Part shown: piece by piece, positions 13,350 through 22,900 of the stretch
Layout: each line of letters begins with the position of its first letter
Position numbering within the stretch: position 1 is the first letter of the stretch
NCBI RefSeq assembly: GCF_900100855.1
Contig: NZ_FNCB01000006.1
Coordinates: 1 to 64,000, forward strand
Direction of reading: 5' to 3'
DNA: 64,000 nucleotides
Origin: Idiomarina zobellii
GTDB taxonomy: Bacteria; Pseudomonadota; Gammaproteobacteria; Enterobacterales; Alteromonadaceae
Position numbers and translations under genes: made by a program
Notes under the pieces: generated by a model
Database searches by the model: none
Told to the model about the DNA's origin: nothing
What the model saw: the letters and a program-made list of their open reading frames with translations, nothing else

Positions 13350-14732
13350 ATGGAACTTGACCCGCTGTTCCTCTCGCGAATTCAATTCGCATTTGTTGTG
13401 TCTTTCCATGCCATTTTCCCGGTATTTACTATCGGACTGGCGTCTTATATTGCACTCATTTACGGCCTTGCATTCAAAACCAATAACCCGAAATGGGAAC
13501 GTTTAGGCGCGTTCTGGACGCAGGTTTTCGCTGTTGTTTTTGGCATGGGAGTTGTGTCAGGCATTGTCATGTCGTTTCAGTTTGGTACGAACTGGAGTAA
13601 TTTCTCTCTGGCAACCGCAAACTTCCTGGGGCCTGTGCTTAGTTACGAGGTTGTGACAGCATTCTTCCTTGAAGCTGCGTTTCTAGGGGTATTGCTATTT
13701 GGTCGAGGCAAAGTGCCTAACGGTGTGCATTTCTTTGCGGCGTTGATGGTCTCTATTGGTACCTTTATTTCGTCATTCTGGATCCTCTCGGCTAACAGCT
13801 GGATGCAAACGCCTGCAGGGGTAGAGATTCGTGACGGTATCTACCATGTAGTCGATTGGTCGGCGGCCATCTTTAACGAGTCTTTCTGGTATCGATTTGC
13901 TCACATGGGCTTGGCTTCATTCTTGACCGGTGGTTTTGTGGTTGCAGGTGTTAGTGCCTGGTTCCTGATTCAAAAGCGGGACACGGAGTTACATCGTAAA
14001 GCATTATCGATGACGCTTTGGCTGCTATTATTCCTGACGCCACTACAAGTCTTTATTGGCGACCTGCACGGCTTAAATACGCTTGAGCATCAGCCAACTA
14101 AAGTGGCGGCGATGGAAGGTAACTGGGAAACGCAAAAAGGCGCGCCTTTGTTATTGTTTGCAATTCCAGATCAAGAGCAGCAAACCAACCACTTTGAAGT
14201 GGGCATTCCGAAAATGGCTAGCTTCATATTAACTCACGACTGGGACGGTGAAATTCCTGGTGTGAAAGAGCAGCCACCGGAGTTACAGCCAAATGTACCT
14301 ATCGTATTCTGGTCCTTCCGGATTATGGTGGCTATGGGTTTGTTAATGGTGTTGGTTGCTGTTATTGGACTGTTCCTGCGACGTAACAAAGCCTATATGC
14401 ATAAGCGTTGGTACTTACAAACACTGCGTTTAATGACGCTAAGTCCGTTTATTGCTGTATTGGCCGGCTGGTTCGTCACCGAGGTGGGTCGCGCGCCTTA
14501 TTTGATTTATGGGCAAATGACGCACGCAGAGGGAGTTACTCCATCGTTAACGGGTGGGATGGCACTGTTTACTTTGATTGGGTACTTCTTAGTTTATGCG
14601 TTTGTTTTCGCTGCTGGCGCTTACTATCTGACGCGAGTTATTCGTACAGGTACAGAAGGTACCGAACAACACGATGATGAGAAACATCGTCCGAAACGCC
14701 CACTGTCTGCTGCTGAAGCAAGCTTTGATTAA
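13350..14732 (+). CDS. cioA: Cytochrome bd-type quinol oxidase subunit I, CIO-like
   Basis: 460 aa, nine transmembrane helices. Haem ligands visible by family alignment: H20 in SFHAIFPVFTIG, the histidine in YRFAHMGLASF, and the methionine in FWSFRIMVAMG. The quinol-site K and E sit in QPTKVAAMEGNW. The Q-loop is short as in cyanide-insensitive (CioA) oxidases. The conserved GRQPW block reads GRAPY here, with the arginine kept but Gln and Trp replaced. ATG 13350 has AGGAG 8 nt upstream; GTG 13347 is less likely. It forms an operon with cioB and cydDC. The oxidase reduces O2 to water at the expense of quinol without proton pumping. Confidence 0.92.
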   Translation: MELDPLFLSRIQFAFVVSFHAIFPVFTIGLASYIALIYGLAFKTNNPKWERLGAFWTQVFAVVFGMGVVSGIVMSFQFGTNWSNFSLATANFLGPVLSYEVVTAFFLEAAFLGVLLFGRGKVPNGVHFFAALMVSIGTFISSFWILSANSWMQTPAGVEIRDGIYHVVDWSAAIFNESFWYRFAHMGLASFLTGGFVVAGVSAWFLIQKRDTELHRKALSMTLWLLLFLTPLQVFIGDLHGLNTLEHQPTKVAAMEGNWETQKGAPLLLFAIPDQEQQTNHFEVGIPKMASFILTHDWDGEIPGVKEQPPELQPNVPIVFWSFRIMVAMGLLMVLVAVIGLFLRRNKAYMHKRWYLQTLRLMTLSPFIAVLAGWFVTEVGRAPYLIYGQMTHAEGVTPSLTGGMALFTLIGYFLVYAFVFAAGAYYLTRVIRTGTEGTEQHDDEKHRPKRPLSAAEASFD

Positions 14733-14743
14733 GGATGTCAGTT

Positions 14744-15751
14744 ATGAGTGAACCCGTTTTTGACTTAACCTATATTTGGGCTGCAATCATTGCCTTTGGT
14801 GTCATCATGTATGTACTGATGGACGGCTTTGACTTGGGGCAGGGTATCCTGTTTATGTTCGCACCGAGCGAACAAGGTAGAGATATTATGATGAATTCGG
14901 TTGCCCCTGTTTGGGACGGCAACGAAACCTGGTTAGTGCTTGGTGGAGCCGGGTTGTTGGCTGCTTTTCCTTTAGTCTATTCAATCTTCTTACCTGCACT
15001 TTATATTGGTGTGTTTTTACTTCTGGCAGGGCTCATTTTCCGTGGTGTAGCCTTTGAATTCAGGTTTAAAGCGCATTCGTCCAGGTACTTATGGAACTGG
15101 TCATTCGCTATTGGCTCCACCGTTGCAGCGTTTGCACAGGGCGCGGTAGTGGGCGCTTACATTCAAGGTTTTGAAACAGAGAATATGCGGTACGTTGGCG
15201 GTGCATTAGATTGGCTAACACCTTTCACTGTTTTGACCGGTGTAGGTTTGGTTGCGGGTTATGCACTGCTTGGTGCAACCTGGTTAGTGATGAAGTCAGA
15301 AGGAGCGACTCAAGATTGGGCTTACAAGCTTGTTAAACCACTATTGGCAGCTGTGTTAATCATTTTCCTTGTCATTAGCGTTTGGACTCCGTTTGTCGAT
15401 GCATTTGTGGCTGAGCGCTGGTTTAGTGGCTTCTCTGCAATTTGGCTACTGCCTATACTCGGTTTACTCAGTGCATTCTGGATTTATCGGTCTGTTAGTC
15501 AGCGTCGCGAAGGCACGCCATTTATTGCGACCATGGCGCTATTTATCTTTACGTATTTAGGCTTGTTGGCAAGTAAATGGCCTTACGTAGTACCGCCGAA
15601 TTATACTCTTGCGGATGCGGCGTCAGCACACGAGTCTCAGCTGTTTCTGTTAATAGGGCTGCTATTCGTTATTCCAATTGTACTGGTCTATACCGCTTGG
15701 ACCTATTGGGTATTCCGAGGTAAGGTCAAAGCTGACCAGGGTTATCATTAG
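14744..15751 (+). CDS. cioB: Cytochrome bd-type quinol oxidase subunit II, CIO-like
   Basis: 335 aa, eight to nine transmembrane helices. N-terminal YVLMDGFDLGQGILFMF and APVWDGNETWLVLGGAGLLAAFPLVY are the CydB/CioB signature blocks. It stabilises subunit I and its haems in the membrane. ATG 14744 is preferred over ATG 14735 because AGGA lies 8 nt upstream. Its stop TAG is embedded in the TAGGA ribosome-binding sequence of cydD. Confidence 0.92.
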   Translation: MSEPVFDLTYIWAAIIAFGVIMYVLMDGFDLGQGILFMFAPSEQGRDIMMNSVAPVWDGNETWLVLGGAGLLAAFPLVYSIFLPALYIGVFLLLAGLIFRGVAFEFRFKAHSSRYLWNWSFAIGSTVAAFAQGAVVGAYIQGFETENMRYVGGALDWLTPFTVLTGVGLVAGYALLGATWLVMKSEGATQDWAYKLVKPLLAAVLIIFLVISVWTPFVDAFVAERWFSGFSAIWLLPILGLLSAFWIYRSVSQRREGTPFIATMALFIFTYLGLLASKWPYVVPPNYTLADAASAHESQLFLLIGLLFVIPIVLVYTAWTYWVFRGKVKADQGYH

Positions 15752-15760
15752 GAATGGTGA

Positions 15761-17407
15761 ATGAACGCTGATTTTGCGTCTGCTTCAGCCTATTTAAAGC
15801 AGCTTGCTGCTTACGTAAAACGCCCCATTCAGTGGGCGTTTTTGTTAGGTTTATTAAAAACAGTGGCTGTCATCGGGCAGTTATCATTCCTGGCACTATT
15901 GGCCGAAAGATTATTTGTGAGTGGACACTCACTTTGGTCTCAGCCAATGCTATTGAGCGGGTTATCGCTCACCAGTTTGTTAAGAGCAACGCTGCCGCAA
16001 ATACAGCAACAGTTTCTGCGCAGAGCGACATTATTGGCAAGCCAACAAGCTCGTCAGAAGCTTGCTGACGACTGGCAGCGAAAAGTGTTAGCGGGAAAGC
16101 CGTTAGCGGCAGCAGACGGTTCGTTGCAATTAGAGCCTATTGAATCTTTGAAGGGCTACTTCAGCCGCTATTTGGTGCAACAGTATTTGGTCGTCACCTC
16201 TCCGTTACTTATTTTACTGGTGTGCTTTTACTTAAACCCAGTTGTTGGTGCTTTACTCCTAATTTCAGGACCGATTATTCCGGTTTTTATGGCGCTTGTT
16301 GGTATAGGGGCTGAAAGGTTAAGCCAAAAACATGCACAACAAACGTTTGCGTTGAGCCGTGTATTTACTGACAAATTACGCAACCTAACGACGTTAAAGC
16401 TATTTGGTGCCGGTACTGCTGCTGTTAATGATGTCGCAGTAGCGGGCGAAGATTACCGCAAAGCCACTATGTCGACTCTTCGTATTGCGTTTTTATCGTC
16501 AGCTGTGCTGGAGTTTTTTTCCAGTGTGGCGATTGCCGGTGTTGCTTTGTATGTGGGCTTTGGTCTATTGGGTTATATCGACTGGTTAGGCGCTGACCAA
16601 TTAACCTTATTTACAGGGCTCTTCGTTTTGCTGCTGGCGCCGGAATACTTTGCGCCACTTCGACAATTTGCGCAAAGTTACCACGATCGCGCGGCGGCTG
16701 TTGGTGCCGCGACCTTATTGTGCGAGTTAAATAAAGATAGCCTTACCGCTGAAGAAAGCTCTGGTACTAGTGATGATTTGCGCAAAGACACTCATCTTTA
16801 TGCTTGGAATAACCTAAGCGTGACATTTGGCAGTAGCGGAGCTAATAAGCAATTAAAGTTTCCTGATAGCGAGATAGCGCGGGGGGAGCTTTGTGTAATA
16901 ACAGGTGACTCAGGCAGCGGTAAAACGACGCTAGTCAAAGTTCTGTTGGGGCAGCTGCCGTTTCAGGGACAGTTATCTCAACAAGTCGAAAGTACTCACC
17001 AAATTGCCTATTTTGCTCAGCAACCATTCCTAACCGCAGGCAGCTTGCGTGCTAACCTCAACATATTCGAGCATCACAGTGACGCACAAATTTTCGAAGC
17101 ATTAGCACAGGTGCGTCTTGATAAGCTTCTGGCAACGCTCCCTGAGGGACTTGGCACTAAGCTTTCAGAGCACGGGGTCGGACTATCTGGAGGTGAGCAG
17201 CGTCGGCTTGCGTTAGCACGTTGCCTATTATCTCAACGAGCTGTCATTATCGCCGATGAGCCGACGGAGAATCTTGACGAAGTGTCTGCGGAAGCTATTA
17301 GAAAGTGCTTACAGAGTTATGCCCATGATGGCAATACCGTCATTGTCGCAAGTCATGATCCATTACTTATTAAACGGGCTACGCAATTAATAAAGGTGTC
17401 GGCATGA
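15761..17407 (+). CDS. cydD: Heterodimeric ABC exporter subunit CydD
   Basis: 548 aa: six-helix membrane domain (1-~310) followed by an ATPase domain with Walker A GDSGSGKTTL, signature LSGGEQRRLALAR and Walker B AVIIADEPTE. CydDC exports glutathione and cysteine to the periplasm and is needed to assemble bd-type oxidases, matching its place behind cioAB. Shares an ATGA stop/start overlap with cydC, implying coupled translation. Confidence 0.92.
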   Translation: MNADFASASAYLKQLAAYVKRPIQWAFLLGLLKTVAVIGQLSFLALLAERLFVSGHSLWSQPMLLSGLSLTSLLRATLPQIQQQFLRRATLLASQQARQKLADDWQRKVLAGKPLAAADGSLQLEPIESLKGYFSRYLVQQYLVVTSPLLILLVCFYLNPVVGALLLISGPIIPVFMALVGIGAERLSQKHAQQTFALSRVFTDKLRNLTTLKLFGAGTAAVNDVAVAGEDYRKATMSTLRIAFLSSAVLEFFSSVAIAGVALYVGFGLLGYIDWLGADQLTLFTGLFVLLLAPEYFAPLRQFAQSYHDRAAAVGAATLLCELNKDSLTAEESSGTSDDLRKDTHLYAWNNLSVTFGSSGANKQLKFPDSEIARGELCVITGDSGSGKTTLVKVLLGQLPFQGQLSQQVESTHQIAYFAQQPFLTAGSLRANLNIFEHHSDAQIFEALAQVRLDKLLATLPEGLGTKLSEHGVGLSGGEQRRLALARCLLSQRAVIIADEPTENLDEVSAEAIRKCLQSYAHDGNTVIVASHDPLLIKRATQLIKVSA

Positions 17408-19041
17408 ATCACCGTGACTGGCAATATTTAAAGCCCTGGCTTAAGCAGCTTAAAAGTGTCCGGCTTCAGATTTTTATTGGCTTGGGGCTTGCGACAGCGA
17501 CTGCGTTATTTGGTATTGGTCTATTGTCATTGTCTGGTTGGTTTATAACAGCCGCCGCTTTATATACTGCATTTGATATTTACACACCGGGGGCCGGAAT
17601 TCGCTTTTTTGCTGTGACGCGTACTCTGAGCCGCTATGTAGAGCGTTTGATCAATCACGATGCTGTTTTAAAGCTACAAGCGCGCTGGCGTGTCGCGCTG
17701 TTCAAAAGACTACAAGGCCGTTCGCTGGCAAGCTTAGCCCCTTTGCGAGTTGCCGACGGCGTGCAATATTTAACGCGTAATTTGGATGCCATGGATAACC
17801 TGCTGTTAAGGCTTATGGCGCCGGTGTTGGTTTTCGTATTATCGTCGTGTCTGTTGATTCTCTTTTGGGGAATCTGTATTCCTTCGGCAGCGATAGCACT
17901 GGCAATAGCGGCATTGCTTGTGCTCTTTGTCAGTGTTCGAATGGCAAAGCAAACACGTGCTTTGGCAATGCAACAACTGCAATCAACACAGCGTTTGCGG
18001 CGGCAGTCGATGGCGTTTACTGAGTCAGCTACTGAGCTACTCGCATGGGGGGCGTATAAAACCCACCGGCAGGCGTTACTAAAGCAAGCCCAACGACAAG
18101 AGCAGCTCGACGACAAGCAGCTGGCAATTCAGCATAAAACATTATGGCTTGTCGAAATATTCTCTCACAGCGTCTTTTTGCTAGCGGTGATACTTTCAGG
18201 CTTTGCTTTTGAGACGGGTATGATAAGCAGCGCTGAAATGATTATGTTGGTGCTCTCAGCGCTAGCATGGCAAGAGATTGCAGCGGAGTTACCGTCTCAA
18301 TGGGGAGGCTATGGAAAAACGGTAGCGGCAGCGAAACACTTGTTAGCTAATGAAACCTCAGTGCGGAAGCCAGTAAAGAGTCACAGCAGCAAGCCTCTGA
18401 AAAAAGCCGTTTCCTTGACGCTGGATAACATCAGTGTCAAACGAGGCAAGCGAGTCCTGATAAGGCCGGTATCGGCACAGTTTAAACCCGGTTATGTACA
18501 TTGGCTGAATGGTCCGTCAGGCCTTGGTAAAAGCTCGTTAGCCGAAGCCATTATGGGGTGGCTGCCCTGTTTCACCGGAAAAATCACCTTATCGCAAGGG
18601 GCGGATGTAGATAACCATATCAGCTTTTTAACGCAAAGAACGGAAGTATTGGATGGGTCGATAAGAGAAAACCTGAACCTATCGCATCAACCTATCGGCG
18701 ATGAAGAACTCTGGGCGGTATTGCAGTTAGTGGAACTGGATAATGTAGTAAGGGCCTTACCGGAATCACTGAATACCCTAGTTGGTGCCAGAGGCGTGAT
18801 GCTATCAGGCGGTCAATTACGGAGACTTGTGTTAGCAAGAGTTTTATTACAAGGGCGTCCCATTATTTTGTTAGATGAGCCTTTTGCGGGGCTCGAGCGT
18901 CAACTGGCGAAAAGAATGCTGGAAAATATCGTTGCTGCCTACAAGGACAAAACGTGGATTATTATTAGCCACCTTGGGCCAAACGAACTTGATAACCCGA
19001 AAATTCCACAGGGGGAAACGGTAGTACTTAAACCGTTTTAA
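17404..19041 (+). CDS. cydC: Heterodimeric ABC exporter subunit CydC
   Basis: 545 aa. Membrane domain with the CydC blocks GLLSLSGWFITAAALY and RTLSRYVERLINHDAVL, then an ATPase domain with Walker A GPSGLGKSSLAEA, signature LSGGQLRRLVLAR and Walker B IILLDEPFAGL. Partner of CydD in the same thiol exporter. Last gene of the cioAB-cydDC operon; a weak dyad (GCGACTAC..GTAGCCGC, about 19053-19080) precedes the convergent sqr gene. Confidence 0.92.
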   Translation: MNHRDWQYLKPWLKQLKSVRLQIFIGLGLATATALFGIGLLSLSGWFITAAALYTAFDIYTPGAGIRFFAVTRTLSRYVERLINHDAVLKLQARWRVALFKRLQGRSLASLAPLRVADGVQYLTRNLDAMDNLLLRLMAPVLVFVLSSCLLILFWGICIPSAAIALAIAALLVLFVSVRMAKQTRALAMQQLQSTQRLRRQSMAFTESATELLAWGAYKTHRQALLKQAQRQEQLDDKQLAIQHKTLWLVEIFSHSVFLLAVILSGFAFETGMISSAEMIMLVLSALAWQEIAAELPSQWGGYGKTVAAAKHLLANETSVRKPVKSHSSKPLKKAVSLTLDNISVKRGKRVLIRPVSAQFKPGYVHWLNGPSGLGKSSLAEAIMGWLPCFTGKITLSQGADVDNHISFLTQRTEVLDGSIRENLNLSHQPIGDEELWAVLQLVELDNVVRALPESLNTLVGARGVMLSGGQLRRLVLARVLLQGRPIILLDEPFAGLERQLAKRMLENIVAAYKDKTWIIISHLGPNELDNPKIPQGETVVLKPF

Positions 19042-19097
19042 CTAAAAAGCAGCGACTACCGGAGAGAATGAGTAGCCGCCACTAGGTTGGGAAAGGT

Positions 19098-20840
19098 TTA
19101 TTTCTTTTCTTCGAAATTGCAGGCGTCAGGTGCGCTATGCGGTTCAGGTCGGTGACTGAGGTGTTTAGGCTTGGCTAGCCATTCCTTGCCTTTAAGCATG
19201 ATATCCCAATATAGCCACGGCAACATTTTCTCTTTTAGGAACCAAGCCAAGCGAGTCGGTTTTGTGCCGTCAACTAACCAGGCTGGGAAGGTAGGTTGTA
19301 ATTTTCCGCCATAACCAAATTCAGCCAATACGATTTTTCCGCGCTCTACCGTCAATGGACAAGAGCCATAGCCTTCGTAAACCGCCATTGCGGGTTTACC
19401 TGCAAGCGTCGACAGTACATTTTCGGCAACGACCGGGGCCTGTTTACGAACTGCTGCAGCGGTTTTCGCATTAGGTGCGTTAGCCACATCTCCAACGGCA
19501 TAAATGTTGCCATACTGTTTGTGCTGCAGTGTTTCTGCACTGACATCGACCCATCCTACTTTATCGGCTAATGGGCTCTTGGCAATAACGTCAGGGGCTT
19601 TTTGCGGCGGACAAACATGTAACATATCGAATGACTTCTCTACTTCAGAGGTACGGCCGCTACTGTCAGTTACTGCAAACGTTGCTTTTTGATTGGGACC
19701 GTCTACAGCAATTAAATTATGCTGAAACTGTAAATTGATGCCATAGCTATCAACGTATTTTTGCAACGCCGGTACGTAGTCTTTGACGCCGAAAAGAGCT
19801 GCGCCTGCCGTGCAAAACTCAACATCAATGTCTTTTAGAAAGTTACTACGCTTCCATTCGTCGCAAGATAAATACATTGCTTTTTGTGGAGCTCCAGCAC
19901 ACTTTATCGGCATTGGCGGTTGCGTGAAAATGGCTTTACCCTTGCGGGTGGCCTGTACTAATTTCCAAGTGTACGGTGCAAGATCAAACCGATAGTTTGA
20001 AGTGACACCATGCAGCCCCAGACTTTCTTTTAATCCCGGAATTGCTTCCCAGTCTAGTTTGAGTCCGGTTGCTACAACCAGACTTTGATACGCAATTTGG
20101 TCACCATTTTCGAGGACGATGCGTTGCTGCTCAGGCAGGAACTGACTGACTGCGGTTTGGTACCACTTGGCGGCCTTCGGCATGATGTCGCGCATCTGTC
20201 GTTTGGTTTGCTCACGCTCAAAAACGCCACCGCCGACTAGGGTCCATCCAGGCTGGTAATAATGTGCTTCAGCCGGCTCAACAATAGCAATATCGGTTTG
20301 CGGTTGGCGCTTTAGAATACTAGCGGCAACTGACTGGCCACCGGCTCCGCCGCCAACGATGACCACTGTATGTTTGTTGACCGAAGGGGCGTTTGCTTGA
20401 GAAGTGTCAGCAGTGCTTTGCTCAAAGCGTTGCTGCATACGGGATTGCTGACCTGAGAGGTCGTAGCCTGCTTCTTGAGCTGTATCGAGTAACGTTTGTG
20501 GAGCTAGATGAGCAGCCTCTGCCAACGCCCACAAGGTACATGAACGAGTGCCGGTGCGGCAATAAGCGAGTACGGGGCCTTTGATATCGGCCATCAGCTT
20601 CGCAAACGCACTTACATCATCGTCGGTGATATTCCCGGAAACTACGGGTAAGTGTTTAAATGTTAGTCCATTTCTCTCAGCTGCCTGCTTAATTTTGTCG
20701 GCATTGATTTGATCGTCGCTTTCGTTATCAGGGCGATTGCAGACGATGGTTTTGAAACCCAGAGATGCAGCAACACCGACATCCTCGACAGAGATCTGTG
20801 GTGAAACACTGATAAACGGGCTGAGTTTACGACGTTCCAT
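19098..20840 (-). CDS. DUF442 sulfurtransferase/phosphatase-like domain fused to sulfide:quinone oxidoreductase
   Basis: 580 aa. Residues ~1-110 are a Blh/DUF442 (TIGR01244) domain with the PTP-like loop LAYCRTGTRSCTLWALA. From ~154 a flavoprotein disulfide-reductase fold begins with VVIVGGGAGGQSVAASIL (FAD-binding GxGxxG) and continues with QPGWTLVGGGVF, PIKCAGAPQKAMYLSCDEW, CTAGAALFGV and YAVGDVANAPNAKTAAAVRKQ, matching SQR-like proteins and keeping the cysteines expected at the active site. It should oxidise sulfide to persulfide and pass electrons to quinone at the membrane; the fused domain may handle the persulfide. It lies 13 bp behind a persulfide dioxygenase-like gene, same strand, one operon. 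Confidence 0.88.
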   Translation of the reverse strand: MERRKLSPFISVSPQISVEDVGVAASLGFKTIVCNRPDNESDDQINADKIKQAAERNGLTFKHLPVVSGNITDDDVSAFAKLMADIKGPVLAYCRTGTRSCTLWALAEAAHLAPQTLLDTAQEAGYDLSGQQSRMQQRFEQSTADTSQANAPSVNKHTVVIVGGGAGGQSVAASILKRQPQTDIAIVEPAEAHYYQPGWTLVGGGVFEREQTKRQMRDIMPKAAKWYQTAVSQFLPEQQRIVLENGDQIAYQSLVVATGLKLDWEAIPGLKESLGLHGVTSNYRFDLAPYTWKLVQATRKGKAIFTQPPMPIKCAGAPQKAMYLSCDEWKRSNFLKDIDVEFCTAGAALFGVKDYVPALQKYVDSYGINLQFQHNLIAVDGPNQKATFAVTDSSGRTSEVEKSFDMLHVCPPQKAPDVIAKSPLADKVGWVDVSAETLQHKQYGNIYAVGDVANAPNAKTAAAVRKQAPVVAENVLSTLAGKPAMAVYEGYGSCPLTVERGKIVLAEFGYGGKLQPTFPAWLVDGTKPTRLAWFLKEKMLPWLYWDIMLKGKEWLAKPKHLSHRPEPHSAPDACNFEEKK

Positions 20841-20853
20841 AACAAGACCTCAT

Positions 20854-21726
20854 TTAGAATAGGTTAAGCGGAATTTTCAGGTAACGTTGGTCGTTATCTT
20901 CCGCTGGCGGCATTTGCCCTGCGCGCATGTTGACTTGTACTGAGGGGAGGATTAACCGGGGCATACCCAGTGTCGCGTCGCGCTCGGTACGCATTTTCAC
21001 AAACTCTTCTTCGGTTTTTCCGCCACCGACATGAATGTTGTTTTGCTTCTCTTCTGCAACGGTTGTTTCAAAGGCATACTCATCGCGATCGGGGGCTTTG
21101 TAGTCGTGGCACATAAATAAGCGAGTGTTGCCCGGCAAAGCAAATACTTTCTGTATAGAGCGGTACAACGTGCGAGCGTCACCGCCAGGAAAGTCACAGC
21201 GCGCGGTGCCATAGTCGGGCATAAATAGGGTATCGCCAACGAACGCGGCGTCGCCGATGACATAGGTAAGGCAGGCCGGCGTATGACCCGGTGTATGTAG
21301 TACTCTTGCCTCAATATTACCGATATTAAAGGTATCTCCATCGGCAAACAGCCGGTCAAACTGACTACCGTCACGAGCAAACTCGGTACCCGCATTAAAT
21401 GCTTTACCGAAAGTCTCCTGAACGGTCTTAATATGTTCTCCAATACCCAGTTTTGCACTGGTTTTCTCTTGCAAATAAGGAGCCGCAGATAAGTGGTCAG
21501 CGTGAACGTGGGTTTCTAAAATCCAGTCCACGGTAAGCTGCTTTTCTTTTACAAAAGCCAATATAGCCTCAGCTGACTCTGTGTTAGTGCGGCCTGCGGC
21601 GTAGTCAAAATCGAGTACGGAGTCAATGATAGCGCAGTGTTTAGATTCTGGATCCTGCACAACATAGCTGTATGTGTTTGTCGGTTCATCGAAAAAGTGA
21701 GTAACGACAGGATTCTTTGATGACAT
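20854..21726 (-). CDS. Persulfide dioxygenase-like metallo-beta-lactamase-fold protein
   Basis: 290 aa. Metal-binding motif THVHADH (about residues 77-83), second histidine in HTPGHTPACLTYVIGD, then the ETHE1/Blh-type block PDYGTARCDFPGGDARTLYRSI and a final histidine in CHDY. The D-x-G-x-A/S-R-x-D-F-P-G-G pattern separates persulfide dioxygenases from glyoxalase II. Predicted to oxidise glutathione persulfide to sulfite with one Fe(II). Upstream partner of the SQR fusion; its promoter region carries two AT-rich direct repeats 21 bp apart. Confidence 0.87.
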   Translation of the reverse strand: MSSKNPVVTHFFDEPTNTYSYVVQDPESKHCAIIDSVLDFDYAAGRTNTESAEAILAFVKEKQLTVDWILETHVHADHLSAAPYLQEKTSAKLGIGEHIKTVQETFGKAFNAGTEFARDGSQFDRLFADGDTFNIGNIEARVLHTPGHTPACLTYVIGDAAFVGDTLFMPDYGTARCDFPGGDARTLYRSIQKVFALPGNTRLFMCHDYKAPDRDEYAFETTVAEEKQNNIHVGGGKTEEEFVKMRTERDATLGMPRLILPSVQVNMRAGQMPPAEDNDQRYLKIPLNLF

Positions 21727-21747
21727 ATATAAAGCCTCTTCAGTAAT

Positions 21748-21778
21748 ATATAACCAAAAGCAATATCTATATAACCAA
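21748..21778. promoter_or_regulatory. Two ATATAACCAA direct repeats, 21-bp period, upstream of the persulfide dioxygenase gene
   Basis: ATATAACCAA occurs at 21748-21757 and again at 21769-21778, exactly 21 bp apart, i.e. on the same face of the helix. They sit 22-52 bp upstream of the minus-strand start codon. AT-rich sites of this kind are bound by persulfide-sensing ArsR-family repressors (BigR/SqrR/YgaV); assignment to such a regulator is inference. Confidence 0.45.
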
Positions 21779-21917
21779 CACTAACTCCAAAGAGAGCAAT
21801 GGGCAAATAACAATAAGTTATAGTTATCAATTCTATTAGAACAAAATTTTAAATCTAAAATAACGATTAAAGTAATCGTTTTTCAAATGGGCTGATCGCT
21901 TGAAGTAATTACTTTTT

Positions 21918-21936
21918 GTTATATGCTTATAACCAA
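21918..21936. promoter_or_regulatory. GTTATA-TGCT-TATAAC inverted repeat upstream of second MBL-fold gene
   Basis: GTTATA (21918-21923) and TATAAC (21928-21933) form a perfect dyad extending to TATAACCAA, the same core as the two repeats on the other side of the divergent region. It lies 24 bp before ATG 21957, overlapping a likely -10 region. The preceding TTTTTGTTATA 11-mer (21913-21923) recurs exactly upstream of the TauE/SafE gene at 23603-23613. Confidence 0.5.
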
Positions 21937-21956
21937 ACTCAAGCGAGGAGGTCATT

Positions 21957-22853
21957 ATGACAAGCATCATTCGCAAAAGCCCATCGACAGGTGGAAGTTC
22001 TCCTGATGTATGGGGAATCTACGAAAAAGACACTGGATCTGTTCAGTATATCGTTGCAGATCCTAATACCAAAAAAGCGGCGCTTATTGACGTTGTTCAG
22101 AACTTCGATCCGCGCAGCGCAAAAACGTCATTTGAGAGCGCTGACGAAGTATTGGAGCTGGCGAAAGACAACGGTCTAACCATCGAATGGGTTTTAGATA
22201 CGCACCCGCACGCTGACCACTTGATGGCATCAGCTTATTTAAAAGAGAAAACCGGTGCACCTAATGCTATTGGAGAGAAGACCTGTGAAATAGCAGAGCT
22301 ATGGAGCGATTACTACAACGTATCAGGGCTCTTCGATCCGAAAAAGGATTTCGATCGGTTATTTAAAGAGGGGGATACCTTCAGCATTGGTGATCTTGAA
22401 GTCAAAGTCTGGTTATCACCGGGTCATACATTGGGTTCAATTACTTATATTGTGGGTGACGCCGCATTTGTGCATGACACATTTATGTATCCAGACAGTG
22501 GTACGTCACGCGCTGACTTTCCCGGTGGTTCTTCAAAAGATTTATGGGAATCATTGCAGCGTATCTTGAGCCTTCCCGAAGAGACACGCTTGTTTGTTGG
22601 GCATGACTACGGAAAAGGCGGACGCGAGGCTCAGTGGGAAGCCACTGTGGCGCAGCACAAACAAAGCAATGTGCATTTATCGGGTGATGTCAGCGAGCAG
22701 GAGTACCGAAAGGTACGAGACGAACGCGATGAAACCTTGGCGCTGCCAGACAGAATGTTACACGCTCTGCAAGTTAACTTGCGTGCAGGGCAATTACCAC
22801 CTGCCGAGAAAGATGGACAGCATTACTTCAAAATTCCGGCGAATAAATTTTAA
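21957..22853 (+). CDS. Second persulfide dioxygenase-like MBL-fold protein
   Basis: 298 aa. Metal motif THPHADH (about residues 82-88), second His in LSPGHTLGSITYIVGD, block PDSGTSRADFPGGSSKDLW and final VGHDYG. It is a paralogue of the protein encoded divergently 230 bp away but differs at many positions (HPHADH for HVHADH; an added N-terminal SPDVWGIYEKDTGSVQYI). Probably also acts on low-molecular-weight persulfides or a related thioester. GGAGG lies 8 nt before the start. It is followed by a peroxiredoxin gene 47 bp downstream. Confidence 0.85.
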   Translation: MTSIIRKSPSTGGSSPDVWGIYEKDTGSVQYIVADPNTKKAALIDVVQNFDPRSAKTSFESADEVLELAKDNGLTIEWVLDTHPHADHLMASAYLKEKTGAPNAIGEKTCEIAELWSDYYNVSGLFDPKKDFDRLFKEGDTFSIGDLEVKVWLSPGHTLGSITYIVGDAAFVHDTFMYPDSGTSRADFPGGSSKDLWESLQRILSLPEETRLFVGHDYGKGGREAQWEATVAQHKQSNVHLSGDVSEQEYRKVRDERDETLALPDRMLHALQVNLRAGQLPPAEKDGQHYFKIPANKF

Positions 22854-22900
22854 TTAATTGAATTAACTAAATGACGACAATCGAAAGAGAGGAAATACTA

